Below, one piece after another: positions 52,801-60,637 of a stretch of DNA of 64,000 nucleotides (its first letter is position 1; every line of letters begins with the position of its first letter). The DNA comes from an uncultured Clostridia bacterium (GTDB lineage Bacteria > Bacillota > Clostridia > Christensenellales > Aristaeellaceae), in assembly GCA_934636425.1 (NCBI GenBank), contig CAKUAV010000001.1:26264-90263 (forward strand). Reading direction: 5' to 3'. The position numbers and the translations under genes were made by a program. Under the pieces are notes generated by a model. The model did no database searches, was not told where the DNA came from, and saw nothing but the letters and a program-made list of their open reading frames with translations.

Positions 52801-53757
52801 ATGGATATGATTCAGAAAATTTCCGCGCTGGGCATCGTGCCCGTCATTAAGCTGACCAATCCCGACAACGCCGTGCCGCTGTGCCGCGCGCTGGCCCGCG
52901 GCGGTCTGCCGGTCGCCGAGATCACATTCCGCACCGCCGCCGCCGAGGAGTCCATCCGCCGCGTGGCGCACGATCTGCCCGAGGTGCTCGTGGGCGCCGG
53001 CACCGTGCTGACCACCGAGCAGGCCGACAAGGCCATGGCCGCGGGCGCAAAGTTCATCGTCACGCCCGGCTTCAATCCCGAGGTCGTCGGCCACTGCGTC
53101 GAGAAGGGCTATCCGATATTCCCCGGCTGCCCCACCACCAGCGACATCGAGCAGGCCATACGCTTCGGCCTGAAGGTGGTCAAGTTCTTCCCCGCCGAGG
53201 CCATGGGCGGCCTGGCCACCATCAAGGCCGTCAGCGCGCCCTACGGCGATATGCTGTTCATGCCCACCGGCGGCGTGAACGAGAACAATATGAACGACTA
53301 TCTCTCCTTTGGCAAGATCATCGCCTGCGGCGGCAGCTGGATGGCCAAGGAGGATCTGATCAATGCGGGCGCGTTCGACAAGATCGAGGAGATCACCCGC
53401 AGCGCCGTGCGCAAGATGCTGGGCTTCGAGCTGGTTCACGTCGGCGTGAACTGCGAAAGCGGCGAGGATGCGCTGGACGTCGCGCAGAAGTTCAGCGCGC
53501 TGTTCGGCTGGCCTGTGCGCGAGGGCAATTCCTCCGTGTTCGCCGGCGGCTCCATCGAGGCCATGAAGACCCCCTATCTGGGCAAAAACGGCCACATCGC
53601 CGTCGCCTGCAACTCCATCGTGCGCGCCCGCGCCTATCTGGAGAGCCAGGGCTTCAGGTTCAACGAGTCCAGCCTGAAGGAGAAGAACGGCAAGCCGGTC
53701 GCCATCTACCTTCAGGACGAAATCGGCGGCTTCGCCATCCATCTGCTCCAGAAGTAA
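52801..53757 (+). CDS. KDPG/KHG aldolase fused to a VOC (glyoxalase-like) domain
   Basis: Residues 1 to about 205 are a class I aldolase cleaving 2-keto-3-deoxy-6-phosphogluconate or 4-hydroxy-2-oxoglutarate, the last step of hexuronate breakdown. The catalytic E40 and R44 (AEITFRT) and Schiff-base Lys128 (VKFFPAEAMGG) are present. Residues about 210-318 form an extra domain resembling the vicinal-oxygen-chelate fold (FELVHVGVNCES, ALFGWPVREGNSSVF, GHIAVACNSIVRA, GFAIHLLQK). It may modify specificity or act on a related metabolite; this is inference. ATG 52801 has AAGGAG 10 nt upstream. It has its own promoter and a strong terminator. Confidence 0.92.
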   Translation: MDMIQKISALGIVPVIKLTNPDNAVPLCRALARGGLPVAEITFRTAAAEESIRRVAHDLPEVLVGAGTVLTTEQADKAMAAGAKFIVTPGFNPEVVGHCVEKGYPIFPGCPTTSDIEQAIRFGLKVVKFFPAEAMGGLATIKAVSAPYGDMLFMPTGGVNENNMNDYLSFGKIIACGGSWMAKEDLINAGAFDKIEEITRSAVRKMLGFELVHVGVNCESGEDALDVAQKFSALFGWPVREGNSSVFAGGSIEAMKTPYLGKNGHIAVACNSIVRARAYLESQGFRFNESSLKEKNGKPVAIYLQDEIGGFAIHLLQK

Positions 53758-53766
53758 TCCTCCTCT

Positions 53767-53811
53767 GCGGTTCGCATGCGCCTGAAAAAGCGCTTGCGAG
53801 CCGCTTTTTTT
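53767..53811 (+). terminator. Rho-independent terminator of the aldolase gene
   Basis: GCGGTTCGCA pairs with TGCGAGCCGC (one G-U pair), followed by TTTTTTT. Confidence 0.88.
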
Positions 53812-53914
53812 GACATTGCGCGCCCAGCCCCGGTTTCGGCGCAATTTCCGATTTTTGCTCATTTCCGACGCGCGCCCCCATCGAGGATTTTGCGCGTTTT
53901 TCGCAAAAGCGCTC

Positions 53915-53930
53915 AAATTGCGCGCAATTT
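53915..53930. promoter_or_regulatory. 16-bp perfect palindrome
   Basis: AAATTGCGCGCAATTT lies about 145 bp upstream of the promoter at 54074, in a 425-bp gap. A regulator-binding site is possible; nothing else in 53812-54030 is recognisable. Confidence 0.4.
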
Positions 53931-54034
53931 TGCCCGTTTTTCCCGAACGTTCACCCGTCAAGGTGTCCGAGCGCCGCCGTCGCTTTTCCCAATACGACAT
54001 GGCGCGCATTTTGCGTACCCGACCCCGACTTGCA

Positions 54035-54070
54035 CAAATCCGATCTCAAATCCGATCTGGAAAACGTTTT
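54035..54070. promoter_or_regulatory. Tandem 12-mers and AAAACGTTTT palindrome: candidate operator
   Basis: CAAATCCGATCT occurs twice in immediate succession (54035-54046, 54047-54058), followed by the perfect palindrome AAAACGTTTT (54061-54070). The palindrome, with its central CG, resembles LacI/CcpA-type operators (partial match to the cre consensus). It ends 3 bp before the -35 box of the operon promoter. Confidence 0.55.
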
Positions 54071-54073
54071 GTG

Positions 54074-54102
54074 TTGCGCGCCGGGAACGCGGGATGTATA
54101 AT
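54074..54102 (+). promoter_or_regulatory. Sigma-A promoter of the sugar-catabolism operon
   Basis: TTGCGC (54074-54079) and TATAAT (54097-54102) are 17 bp apart, about 80 bp before the first gene of the operon. Confidence 0.75.
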
Positions 54103-54183
54103 GAGCGTGAACTGATCGGAAACCCGTTTGTGGGACGCTTTGTCCGCACATTGTATTATTTATATTAACAGGAGGAAACAAGC

Positions 54184-54978
54184 ATGAAACTCGGTGTCAA
54201 CACGGTTCTGTTCAAGGGCGTGGACGTCAAAACCGCCATGAAGGCCATCAAGGCCGCGGGCTACGACGGCGTGGAGCTGTCCGCCATCGGGGGAATGTGC
54301 GAGCATCTGGTGCTCGACGCATGGGAGACTCAGGCTCCGCTGATCAAGGCGGCCGCCAAGGAGGCGGGCGTGGAGCTGCTGAGCATGGAGGCCGCGACGC
54401 TGGACGAGGAGCGCCTGACCAAGGCGTTCAAGGCGGCGCAGTATCTGGGCATCCCGGTGGTCAACGTGGGCCCCGGCGGCAAGAGCGACGTTGAAGAGGA
54501 CATCGTGAGCTCCATCGACACCCTCAAGGCGCGCGCCGCGCTGGCCGCCCAGTACGGCGTGAAGCTGTGCTGCAAGGCGCACGTCAACAGCGCCATCTAC
54601 AACACCCCCACCACGCTGCGCGCCATGGAGGAGATCACCGCCGAGTCCTTCGGCGTGGACATGGATCCCAGCCACATCCACCGCGCGGGCGAGAAGCCCG
54701 AGGAAGCGCTGGCGCAGGTCGTCTCCCGCATGGGTCACGTCCACATCCGCGACTGCAAGGGCCCCGGCCCCAACCCGGGCGCGCCCGCCGATCAGGCCTG
54801 CGGCCGCGGCGAGATCAATCTGTACGGCTACTTCAAGGCGCTGGTCGACGCGGGCTACGACGGCCCCGTGTGCCTGGAGGTCATCGGCCCCGAGCAGACC
54901 CTCCAGCAGGCTCAGGCCATCGCCAGCGAGAGCTACGGCTACATGAACGCCTGCCTGAAGATGCTGGGCGCGCGCTGA
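54184..54978 (+). CDS. Sugar phosphate isomerase/epimerase-like TIM-barrel protein
   Basis: A 264-residue xylose-isomerase-like TIM barrel (AP endonuclease 2 superfamily). The metal and substrate regions are visible: VNVGPGG, CCKAHVNSAIYNTP, GVDMDPSHIHRAGE, HVHIRDCKGPG and CLEVIGPEQ at the end. Such proteins isomerise, epimerise or dehydrate sugars and often accompany Gfo/Idh/MocA oxidoreductases, as here. ATG 54184 has CAGGAGG 8-9 nt upstream. It is the first gene after the operator and promoter. The substrate is unknown; sulfated or acidic sugars are suggested by the neighbours. Confidence 0.88.
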   Translation: MKLGVNTVLFKGVDVKTAMKAIKAAGYDGVELSAIGGMCEHLVLDAWETQAPLIKAAAKEAGVELLSMEAATLDEERLTKAFKAAQYLGIPVVNVGPGGKSDVEEDIVSSIDTLKARAALAAQYGVKLCCKAHVNSAIYNTPTTLRAMEEITAESFGVDMDPSHIHRAGEKPEEALAQVVSRMGHVHIRDCKGPGPNPGAPADQACGRGEINLYGYFKALVDAGYDGPVCLEVIGPEQTLQQAQAIASESYGYMNACLKMLGAR

Positions 54979-55032
54979 AAGACAGAGCTAAGACAGCCGA
55001 CATAGAGCCGACATACAGGAGGCGGAATTTAT

Positions 55033-56085
55033 ATGAAAAAAGTCGCCATACTGGGCTTTGCCCACGGCCATATAAACGCCATTGCCCGCCAGTGGCTCGA
55101 CCACCCCGAATACGGCGCTCAGCCGGTCTGCGGCTGGGATCATGACGCCGAGCGCGGCCAAAAGGCCTGCGAGGGCTTCGGCATAGAGTTCGTGCCCGCG
55201 CTCAATGACGTCCTCGCGCGCGATATTCAGGCGGTCATCATCACGTCCGAAACCGATCTGCACGCCCCGCTGGTCGAGGCGGCTGCCGCGGCGCATAAGG
55301 ATATCATCCTCTACAAGCCCATGGCGCTCACAATGAGCGAGGCCGACCGCATCGTCAAGGCCGTGAAGTACAACGGCGTGCGGCTCACAATGGGCTGGCA
55401 GATGCGCACCGACCCGCAGAACCAGAAGATCCGCGAGCTGATCACGACCGGGGCGCTGGGCAAGGTGTGCCAGTACCGCCGCCGCCACGCGCTGGGCACG
55501 CATCTCTGGACGGGCTTTGAGAACACCTGGCACAATGATCCCAAACACAACCGCGACATCTTCGCCGACGATTCCGCGCATCCCATCAACATGATGCTCT
55601 GGATATTCGGCATGCCCGAGACGGTCAGCTGCGAGATGAGCACCATGGTCAATCCCAATGTGCCCAACGACAACGCCGTGGCACTGTTCAGATACGCGGA
55701 CGGCCTGATCTGCGAGATCAGCTGCTGCTTCACCTGCTGCGGCAGTGAGATCACCACCGAGGTGTACTGCGAGGGAGGCTCCATACAGCAGTACTTCGGC
55801 GACAATCCCTCGACCCGCCTGCCCCGCCCCGCCATGCCCGGCCTGAAGTGGTACAAAGAAGGCGACGCGGACTGGACGGACAGCGGCATCGAGAGCCCGA
55901 AGGGACACGGCGAGCGGCTCGGCTGGCAGGCCAGACCCATGGCCGAGTTCCTCAACGGCGCAGAGCCGGTCTGCACCGCCGAGGAGGGACGCGACACGCT
56001 GCGCCTTGTGCTGGCGTGCTATCTCTCCGCCCGCGAGGGCAAGCGCGTATCGGTCTGGGATCCGCGCATTCAGGACATTCAGTAA
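55033..56085 (+). CDS. Gfo/Idh/MocA-family oxidoreductase (first of three)
   Basis: A 350-residue NAD(P)-dependent dehydrogenase with an N-terminal Rossmann fold (VAILGFAHGHINAIA) and a C-terminal alpha/beta substrate domain. The usual EKP motif, whose Lys is catalytic, appears as LYKPMALTMSEAD, so the Glu is replaced by Tyr while Lys is kept. The later DSAHPINMMLWIFG corresponds to the catalytic Asp/His helix. Family members oxidise or reduce sugar hydroxyls, acids and inositols. AGGAGG lies 9 nt before ATG 55033. It is co-directional with the isomerase 54 bp upstream and the sulfatase-like gene 51 bp downstream. Confidence 0.9.
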   Translation: MKKVAILGFAHGHINAIARQWLDHPEYGAQPVCGWDHDAERGQKACEGFGIEFVPALNDVLARDIQAVIITSETDLHAPLVEAAAAAHKDIILYKPMALTMSEADRIVKAVKYNGVRLTMGWQMRTDPQNQKIRELITTGALGKVCQYRRRHALGTHLWTGFENTWHNDPKHNRDIFADDSAHPINMMLWIFGMPETVSCEMSTMVNPNVPNDNAVALFRYADGLICEISCCFTCCGSEITTEVYCEGGSIQQYFGDNPSTRLPRPAMPGLKWYKEGDADWTDSGIESPKGHGERLGWQARPMAEFLNGAEPVCTAEEGRDTLRLVLACYLSAREGKRVSVWDPRIQDIQ

Positions 56086-56136
56086 ATCATCCCGCCCCGG
56101 CGGGAACATAAAGCGACAATACAGGAGGACAAGGGC

Positions 56137-57507
56137 ATGAGCAAGAAACCCAATCTGCTGTTCTTCGGCATCGACAGCCTGCGCCGCGACCACATGAGCC
56201 ATTACGGCTACGGCCGCCTGACCACCCCGAACATCAGCAAGTACGCCGAGGGCGGCGTGACATTCAACCACTGCTTCTCCGCGCACATCCCCACCACGCC
56301 CGGCTATTCCAACATGATGACCGGCCGCGACTGCTTCGGCACCGACGTGGTCGCGCTGGCGCAGAAGGCGATCATCGACGGCGTTCCGGTGCTGGCCGAG
56401 ATCCTGCGCGACAACGGCTACACCACCACCTGCGTGGGCTTTCAGGGCAACGCGGGCGGCCGCGGCTACGACAACTATCTGTCCTTCTCCGGCTGGGGCC
56501 CCGATCACGACGACGGCCGCGCCCACAAGGCGGAGAATCTGAACGACGTCGCCATCCCCGAGCTGGAGCGCCTGGCCGCTCAGGACAAGCCGTTCATGCT
56601 GTTCCTGCGCCACATGGATCCCCACTCCCCCTATCTGGCGCCCGCGCCGTTCAAGGATATGTACTTCAAGGGCGATCCCTGCGATCCCGCCGACAAGCGC
56701 ATGCAGAAGGTCTATGACTTCAAGCCCTTCGGCGATTACATCAAGAGCTGGGTGCCGGAAGGCTGCACCAATCCCGATTACGTCATCGCCCAGTACGACG
56801 CGGCTGTGACCTACATGGACTGCTGCATCCAGCAGATACTCACCCGCCTCAAGGAGCTGAACCTCGAGGAGGACACCATCGTCATATTCGCGTCCGATCA
56901 CGGCGAGACGCTCTACGATCACGACTGCTATTTCGATCATCACGGCATGTACGACTGCACGCTGGTCGTGCCGCTGATACTGCGCTGGAAGGGTCATCTG
57001 CCCGAGGGCAAGCGCTATGACGACTACTGCCAGCTCAAGGACGTCACCCCGACGCTGCTCGAGCTGATGGGCATCGAGAACAACCTGCCCATGGAGGGCC
57101 GCAGCCTGCTGCCGCTGGTGCGCGGCGAGCACCGCGACGCGGAGCCGGAGTTCTACATCACCGAGTGCACATGGATGCGCAAGCACGGCTGGCGCACGCC
57201 CGAGTGGAAGCTCATCGTGGCGCTGGAGCCCGACTTCCACTTCAAGCCCGAGCTGGAGCTGTACAACCTCATCAAGGATCCGGAGGAGAACCACAACGTC
57301 GCCGCCGAGAATCCCGAGGTCGTCGAGGCGCTCAAGACCCGTATGTACGCCTTCATCGCCAAGCGCGAGAAGGAAACCGGCCGTCCCGCGCCCATCTACA
57401 CCAACTTCCTGATGAACGGCCGTCCGTTCGTCTCCTCTCAGGAGGCCTATGACAGCAAGTACATCGGCGGCATCGCCGACGCGGTCAAGCTCCAGCAGAA
57501 GAAGTAA
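56137..57507 (+). CDS. Sulfatase-superfamily hydrolase lacking the formylglycine motif
   Basis: A 456-residue protein of the alkaline phosphatase/sulfatase superfamily. Metal-binding segments are intact: LFFGIDSLRRDH near the start and FASDHGETLYDHDC around residue 250. The position of the maturation motif CxPxR reads T53-T-P-G-Y57 (AHIPTTPGYSNMMTGR), so the Cys that becomes formylglycine is Thr and the Arg is Tyr. Thr is the nucleophile in related phosphotransferases and phosphodiesterases, so a phosphoester or phosphonate activity is as likely as sulfatase. No signal peptide. A hairpin lies between it and the next gene. Annotation as plain sulfatase would be unsafe. Confidence 0.85.
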   Translation: MSKKPNLLFFGIDSLRRDHMSHYGYGRLTTPNISKYAEGGVTFNHCFSAHIPTTPGYSNMMTGRDCFGTDVVALAQKAIIDGVPVLAEILRDNGYTTTCVGFQGNAGGRGYDNYLSFSGWGPDHDDGRAHKAENLNDVAIPELERLAAQDKPFMLFLRHMDPHSPYLAPAPFKDMYFKGDPCDPADKRMQKVYDFKPFGDYIKSWVPEGCTNPDYVIAQYDAAVTYMDCCIQQILTRLKELNLEEDTIVIFASDHGETLYDHDCYFDHHGMYDCTLVVPLILRWKGHLPEGKRYDDYCQLKDVTPTLLELMGIENNLPMEGRSLLPLVRGEHRDAEPEFYITECTWMRKHGWRTPEWKLIVALEPDFHFKPELELYNLIKDPEENHNVAAENPEVVEALKTRMYAFIAKREKETGRPAPIYTNFLMNGRPFVSSQEAYDSKYIGGIADAVKLQQKK

Positions 57508-57520
57508 TTTAAGCGCCTTC

Positions 57521-57557
57521 CCCGCCCCGCTTCATCTCATCGCCCGAGCGGGGCGGG
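57521..57557 (+). other. GC-rich intercistronic hairpin
   Basis: CCCGCCCCGCT and AGCGGGGCGGG form a perfect 11-bp stem without a T-run. It lies between the sulfatase-like gene and the second oxidoreductase gene and may stabilise or process the operon mRNA. Confidence 0.55.
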
Positions 57558-57583
57558 TCGAACGGCCGTGAAGGAGGATTTCC

Positions 57584-58597
57584 ATGCTCAGAGTCTGCGT
57601 CATCGGCCTGGGTCACATCGGCAATCTGCACGCGCGCATCTATCAGGAGGACGAGCTGGTCGACCTGGTGGGCGTGTGCGACATCAACGAGGAGCGCGCC
57701 GTCGCCGCCTCGAAGAAGCTGGGCGTTCCCTACTATCTGGACGCGCCCACCATGCTCAAGGAATTAAAGCCCGATCTGGTCTCCGTCGCCACCGGCGGCT
57801 ATGAATATTCGTCCGATCACTATCTGCCCACCATTCAGGCGCTGGAGGCCGGCTGCCATGTGCTGTGCGAAAAGCCCATCAGCAACCTGATCGAAAACGG
57901 CCAGAAGATGGTGGACACCGCCGCGCGGCTCAACCGCTGCTTCGCCATAGACTTCAATCACCGCTTCACCCCCGCCGCCCGCGCCGCCAAGAAGTGGCAG
58001 GACGAGGGACTGATCGGCGATCTGCTGTTCTGCAACATGGCGCTGTGGATCGGCAAGCCCCAGCCGCTCGAGTCGCCCTACTATCATCTCAAGGCGCTCA
58101 ACCCGCACTCCTGCGAGATCATACGCTATTTCATGGGCGATGTGGACGCGGTGCAGTGCTTCGCCATGAAGGCGCCCGGGCGCAACATCTGGTCGACCGC
58201 CAGCATCAACATGAAGTTCAAGTGCGGCGCGGTCGGTCATCTGACCTCCAGCTACGACATCGCCCGCGGCCATCCCATGGAGCGCTGCGAGGTGGCCGGC
58301 CTGAAGGGCCGGCTGGTGTTCGAGGATATGTGGCGCGAGGCCACGCTCTATCCGGCGGGCAATCCGGAAAAGCGCGTCTACACCAACCCGGTCTTCGGCG
58401 GCTATTCCAACTTTGACGACACATTCCGCGAGCGCATCCGCTGCTTCGTGCGCCAGGTGGACGCCGGCGTGAAGCCCGAGGACATCGACGGCAGCGGCCT
58501 GCAGGGGCTCAAGGCGCAGCAGGTCATACACGCCGCCATCGAGTCGCTCAACACCGGCCGCGTGGTCTATCTGGACGAAATGTTCCCCAAGAAGTAA
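57584..58597 (+). CDS. Gfo/Idh/MocA-family oxidoreductase (second of three)
   Basis: A 337-residue NAD(P)-dependent dehydrogenase. Rossmann motif: VCVIGLGHIGNLHARIY; catalytic motif CEKPISNLIENG retains the standard Glu-Lys-Pro; the later HLKALNPHSCEIIRYFMGD corresponds to the catalytic helix. Sequence is clearly different from the oxidoreductases at 55.0 and 59.5 kb, so the three probably do separate steps. AAGGAGG lies 6-7 nt before ATG 57584. It is followed 18 bp later by the AraC-type regulator. Confidence 0.92.
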   Translation: MLRVCVIGLGHIGNLHARIYQEDELVDLVGVCDINEERAVAASKKLGVPYYLDAPTMLKELKPDLVSVATGGYEYSSDHYLPTIQALEAGCHVLCEKPISNLIENGQKMVDTAARLNRCFAIDFNHRFTPAARAAKKWQDEGLIGDLLFCNMALWIGKPQPLESPYYHLKALNPHSCEIIRYFMGDVDAVQCFAMKAPGRNIWSTASINMKFKCGAVGHLTSSYDIARGHPMERCEVAGLKGRLVFEDMWREATLYPAGNPEKRVYTNPVFGGYSNFDDTFRERIRCFVRQVDAGVKPEDIDGSGLQGLKAQQVIHAAIESLNTGRVVYLDEMFPKK

Positions 58598-58615
58598 GTT
58601 AATGGAGTGTGCGCC

Positions 58616-59470
58616 ATGCCCAATTCGATCCGCCTCGACTCGCTGCTGGCTCCGGGCGATCCCGCGGTGCGCGTCATGCGCGCCCATCACACCAACTGCG
58701 GCCGGCATGATCACGATTTTTACGAGCTGGTCTATGTCAGCGAGGGCTTCTGCCTTCAGGACAGCGCCGGCTCTGTGATACTGCTGATCGAGGGCGACAT
58801 ATTCGTCATAAAGCCCGGCGTGTCGCACAAGTACATCGGCAATCGCGTGACGCACATATTCAACTGCATTTTCGAGCGGCAGGCCGTGGGCGAGGCGATT
58901 GCCGAGCTGCGCATGCTGCCCGGCCTTGACCGGCTGTTCGATCCCGATCCCGCGGCGGGACTGCCCCGCCTCCACCTGTCGCTGGCCGAGCGCAAATCGT
59001 GCCTTCGGCTCATCACAATGATGAACGACGAGTGCGAAAAGCGCGATATCGGCTGGCGCACGCGGCTCAAGAGCCTGCTGGTGTGCCTGCTGGTGGAGTT
59101 TTCCCGCGCATACCGCGCCCATGTGGGCAGCGCGAGCGAGGGCGGCGCGTATTCGGCGTACGTCTCTCAGGCGCTCTCCCAGATCGACGCGTGCTATGGC
59201 GACGCTCAGCTGACGGTCGGCGCAATCGCCGCGTCGGTGGGCGTGTCGAGCGACTATCTCTCCCGCCAGTTCCGGCAGGTGACCGGCATCGCCGTGCAGG
59301 AATATCTGCGCCGATACCGCTTCGCCCGCGCCATGGAGCTGCTGCAGACCGGGCTCAGCGTGGGCGACGTGGCCGCGCGGGTGGGTTTCGGCTCGCTGTG
59401 CCACTTCTCCCGCGAGTTCAAGCGCGAAATGGGCATCACGCCCTCTCAGTACAAGACCCAGAACGAATAA
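58616..59470 (+). CDS. AraC-family transcriptional regulator
   Basis: A 284-residue regulator with an N-terminal cupin-like sensor domain (HHTNCGRHDHDFYELVYVSEG) and a C-terminal double helix-turn-helix (about 185-284: VGAIAASVGVSSDYLSRQFRQ and VGDVAARVGFGSLCHFSREF, ending GITPSQYK). It sits inside the catabolic operon and is the likely local regulator responding to a sugar or intermediate. ATG 58616 has GGAG 8 nt upstream; an in-frame GTG at 58607 overlaps that site. Whether it acts at 54.0 kb or before the ABC genes cannot be told. Confidence 0.93.
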   Translation: MPNSIRLDSLLAPGDPAVRVMRAHHTNCGRHDHDFYELVYVSEGFCLQDSAGSVILLIEGDIFVIKPGVSHKYIGNRVTHIFNCIFERQAVGEAIAELRMLPGLDRLFDPDPAAGLPRLHLSLAERKSCLRLITMMNDECEKRDIGWRTRLKSLLVCLLVEFSRAYRAHVGSASEGGAYSAYVSQALSQIDACYGDAQLTVGAIAASVGVSSDYLSRQFRQVTGIAVQEYLRRYRFARAMELLQTGLSVGDVAARVGFGSLCHFSREFKREMGITPSQYKTQNE

Positions 59471-59504
59471 ACCACTCAACGACACAAACAAGGAGGACAA
59501 CACC

Positions 59505-60635
59505 ATGGCTCTGAAAGTCGCCGTCGTCGGTATGGGCGGAATCGGTCACACTCACGCCCGCTGCTACAAGGAAAATCCGCTCTCCGAGCTGGTCGCCGTG
59601 TGCGACGTGATCAAGGAAAAGGCGGACGAAGCCGCCGCCGAGTTCGGCTGCCGCGCGTTCTACGACGAAGAGGATATGCTCAAGAATATGCCCGAGATCG
59701 ACGTGGTGTCCGTCACCACCTCCGGCTATGAGAACGGCTCCATGCACTTTGAGCCGGCCATGATCGCGCTGGGCTACAAGAAGAGCGTGCTGGTCGAAAA
59801 GCCCATCTGCTCCGACGTGCGCGAGGCCCGCGAGCTGGTCAACTATGCCGCGAAGAACAAGCTGTATCTGGGCTGCGACCTGAACCACTACTTCACCCAG
59901 CCCGCCGAGGACGCGAAGAAGCGCCAGCTGGACGGCAAGGTCGGCGAGCTGATCTACTGCATCCACAAGGTCGGCTTCAATGGCACCGAGGCCGGCTACA
60001 ACAAGATGATGGCGCAGCAGTGGCAGATGCCCTACGCCCATCTGAAGGCCTTCTGCGCCCATCCCTTCTCCGTGATGCGCTATTTCTGCGGCGACATCAT
60101 CGGCATCCAGGCCTTCCTGGACAAGCCCGGCGTGCGCCGCACCGCCGAGGACGCGATGCTGTCGGTCAACTCCATCCATTGCAAGTTCGCCAACGGCGGC
60201 GTGGGCTATCTGATCTCCCAGCGCGGCGACGCGATGTTCGGCTACGGCGGCTGGTGGAGCTATGAGCACTGCGGCTCCAAGAGCACATTCGCCATCGAGA
60301 ACTGCGTCGAGAAGCTGCACGTGTGGGATCCCAAGGAGTTCGACACCAACCGCGGCACGATGAACCAGGCCACGCCCGAGCCCAACACCACCGATTACGG
60401 CGTGTCCTCCTTCGGCGCGACCTTCCCCCGCCGCATAGGCGCCTTCCTCGAGGACATCACCAACAACGTGCCCTACGAGTACATCCGCGCTTCCGGCCGC
60501 GACGCGCTCGCCACGCTGGAGTACACATTCGCCGCGATCAAGTCCTATGAGAACGGCGGCGCGCTGGTCGTGCCCGAGATGCTGCCGCCCATGCACGGCG
60601 ACGTCTCCCGCATCAAGACGCCCTGGGACAAGTAA
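59505..60635 (+). CDS. Gfo/Idh/MocA-family oxidoreductase (third of three)
   Basis: A 376-residue NAD(P)-dependent dehydrogenase with Rossmann motif VAVVGMGGIGHTHARCY and catalytic VEKPICSDVREA. The substrate domain has HLKAFCAHPFSVMRYFCGD, with the catalytic His region. Its resemblance to the protein at 57.6 kb in this segment suggests an old duplication. AAGGAGG lies 9-10 nt before ATG 59505. The genuine sulfatase gene follows 2 bp after the stop, so the two are tightly linked. Confidence 0.92.
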   Translation: MALKVAVVGMGGIGHTHARCYKENPLSELVAVCDVIKEKADEAAAEFGCRAFYDEEDMLKNMPEIDVVSVTTSGYENGSMHFEPAMIALGYKKSVLVEKPICSDVREARELVNYAAKNKLYLGCDLNHYFTQPAEDAKKRQLDGKVGELIYCIHKVGFNGTEAGYNKMMAQQWQMPYAHLKAFCAHPFSVMRYFCGDIIGIQAFLDKPGVRRTAEDAMLSVNSIHCKFANGGVGYLISQRGDAMFGYGGWWSYEHCGSKSTFAIENCVEKLHVWDPKEFDTNRGTMNQATPEPNTTDYGVSSFGATFPRRIGAFLEDITNNVPYEYIRASGRDALATLEYTFAAIKSYENGGALVVPEMLPPMHGDVSRIKTPWDK

Positions 60636-60637
60636 TT

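Noticed and set aside
54988..57294. A 768-codon minus-strand open frame
   Set aside because: It is antisense to a clear oxidoreductase and a sulfatase-superfamily gene and shows only composition-driven sequence.
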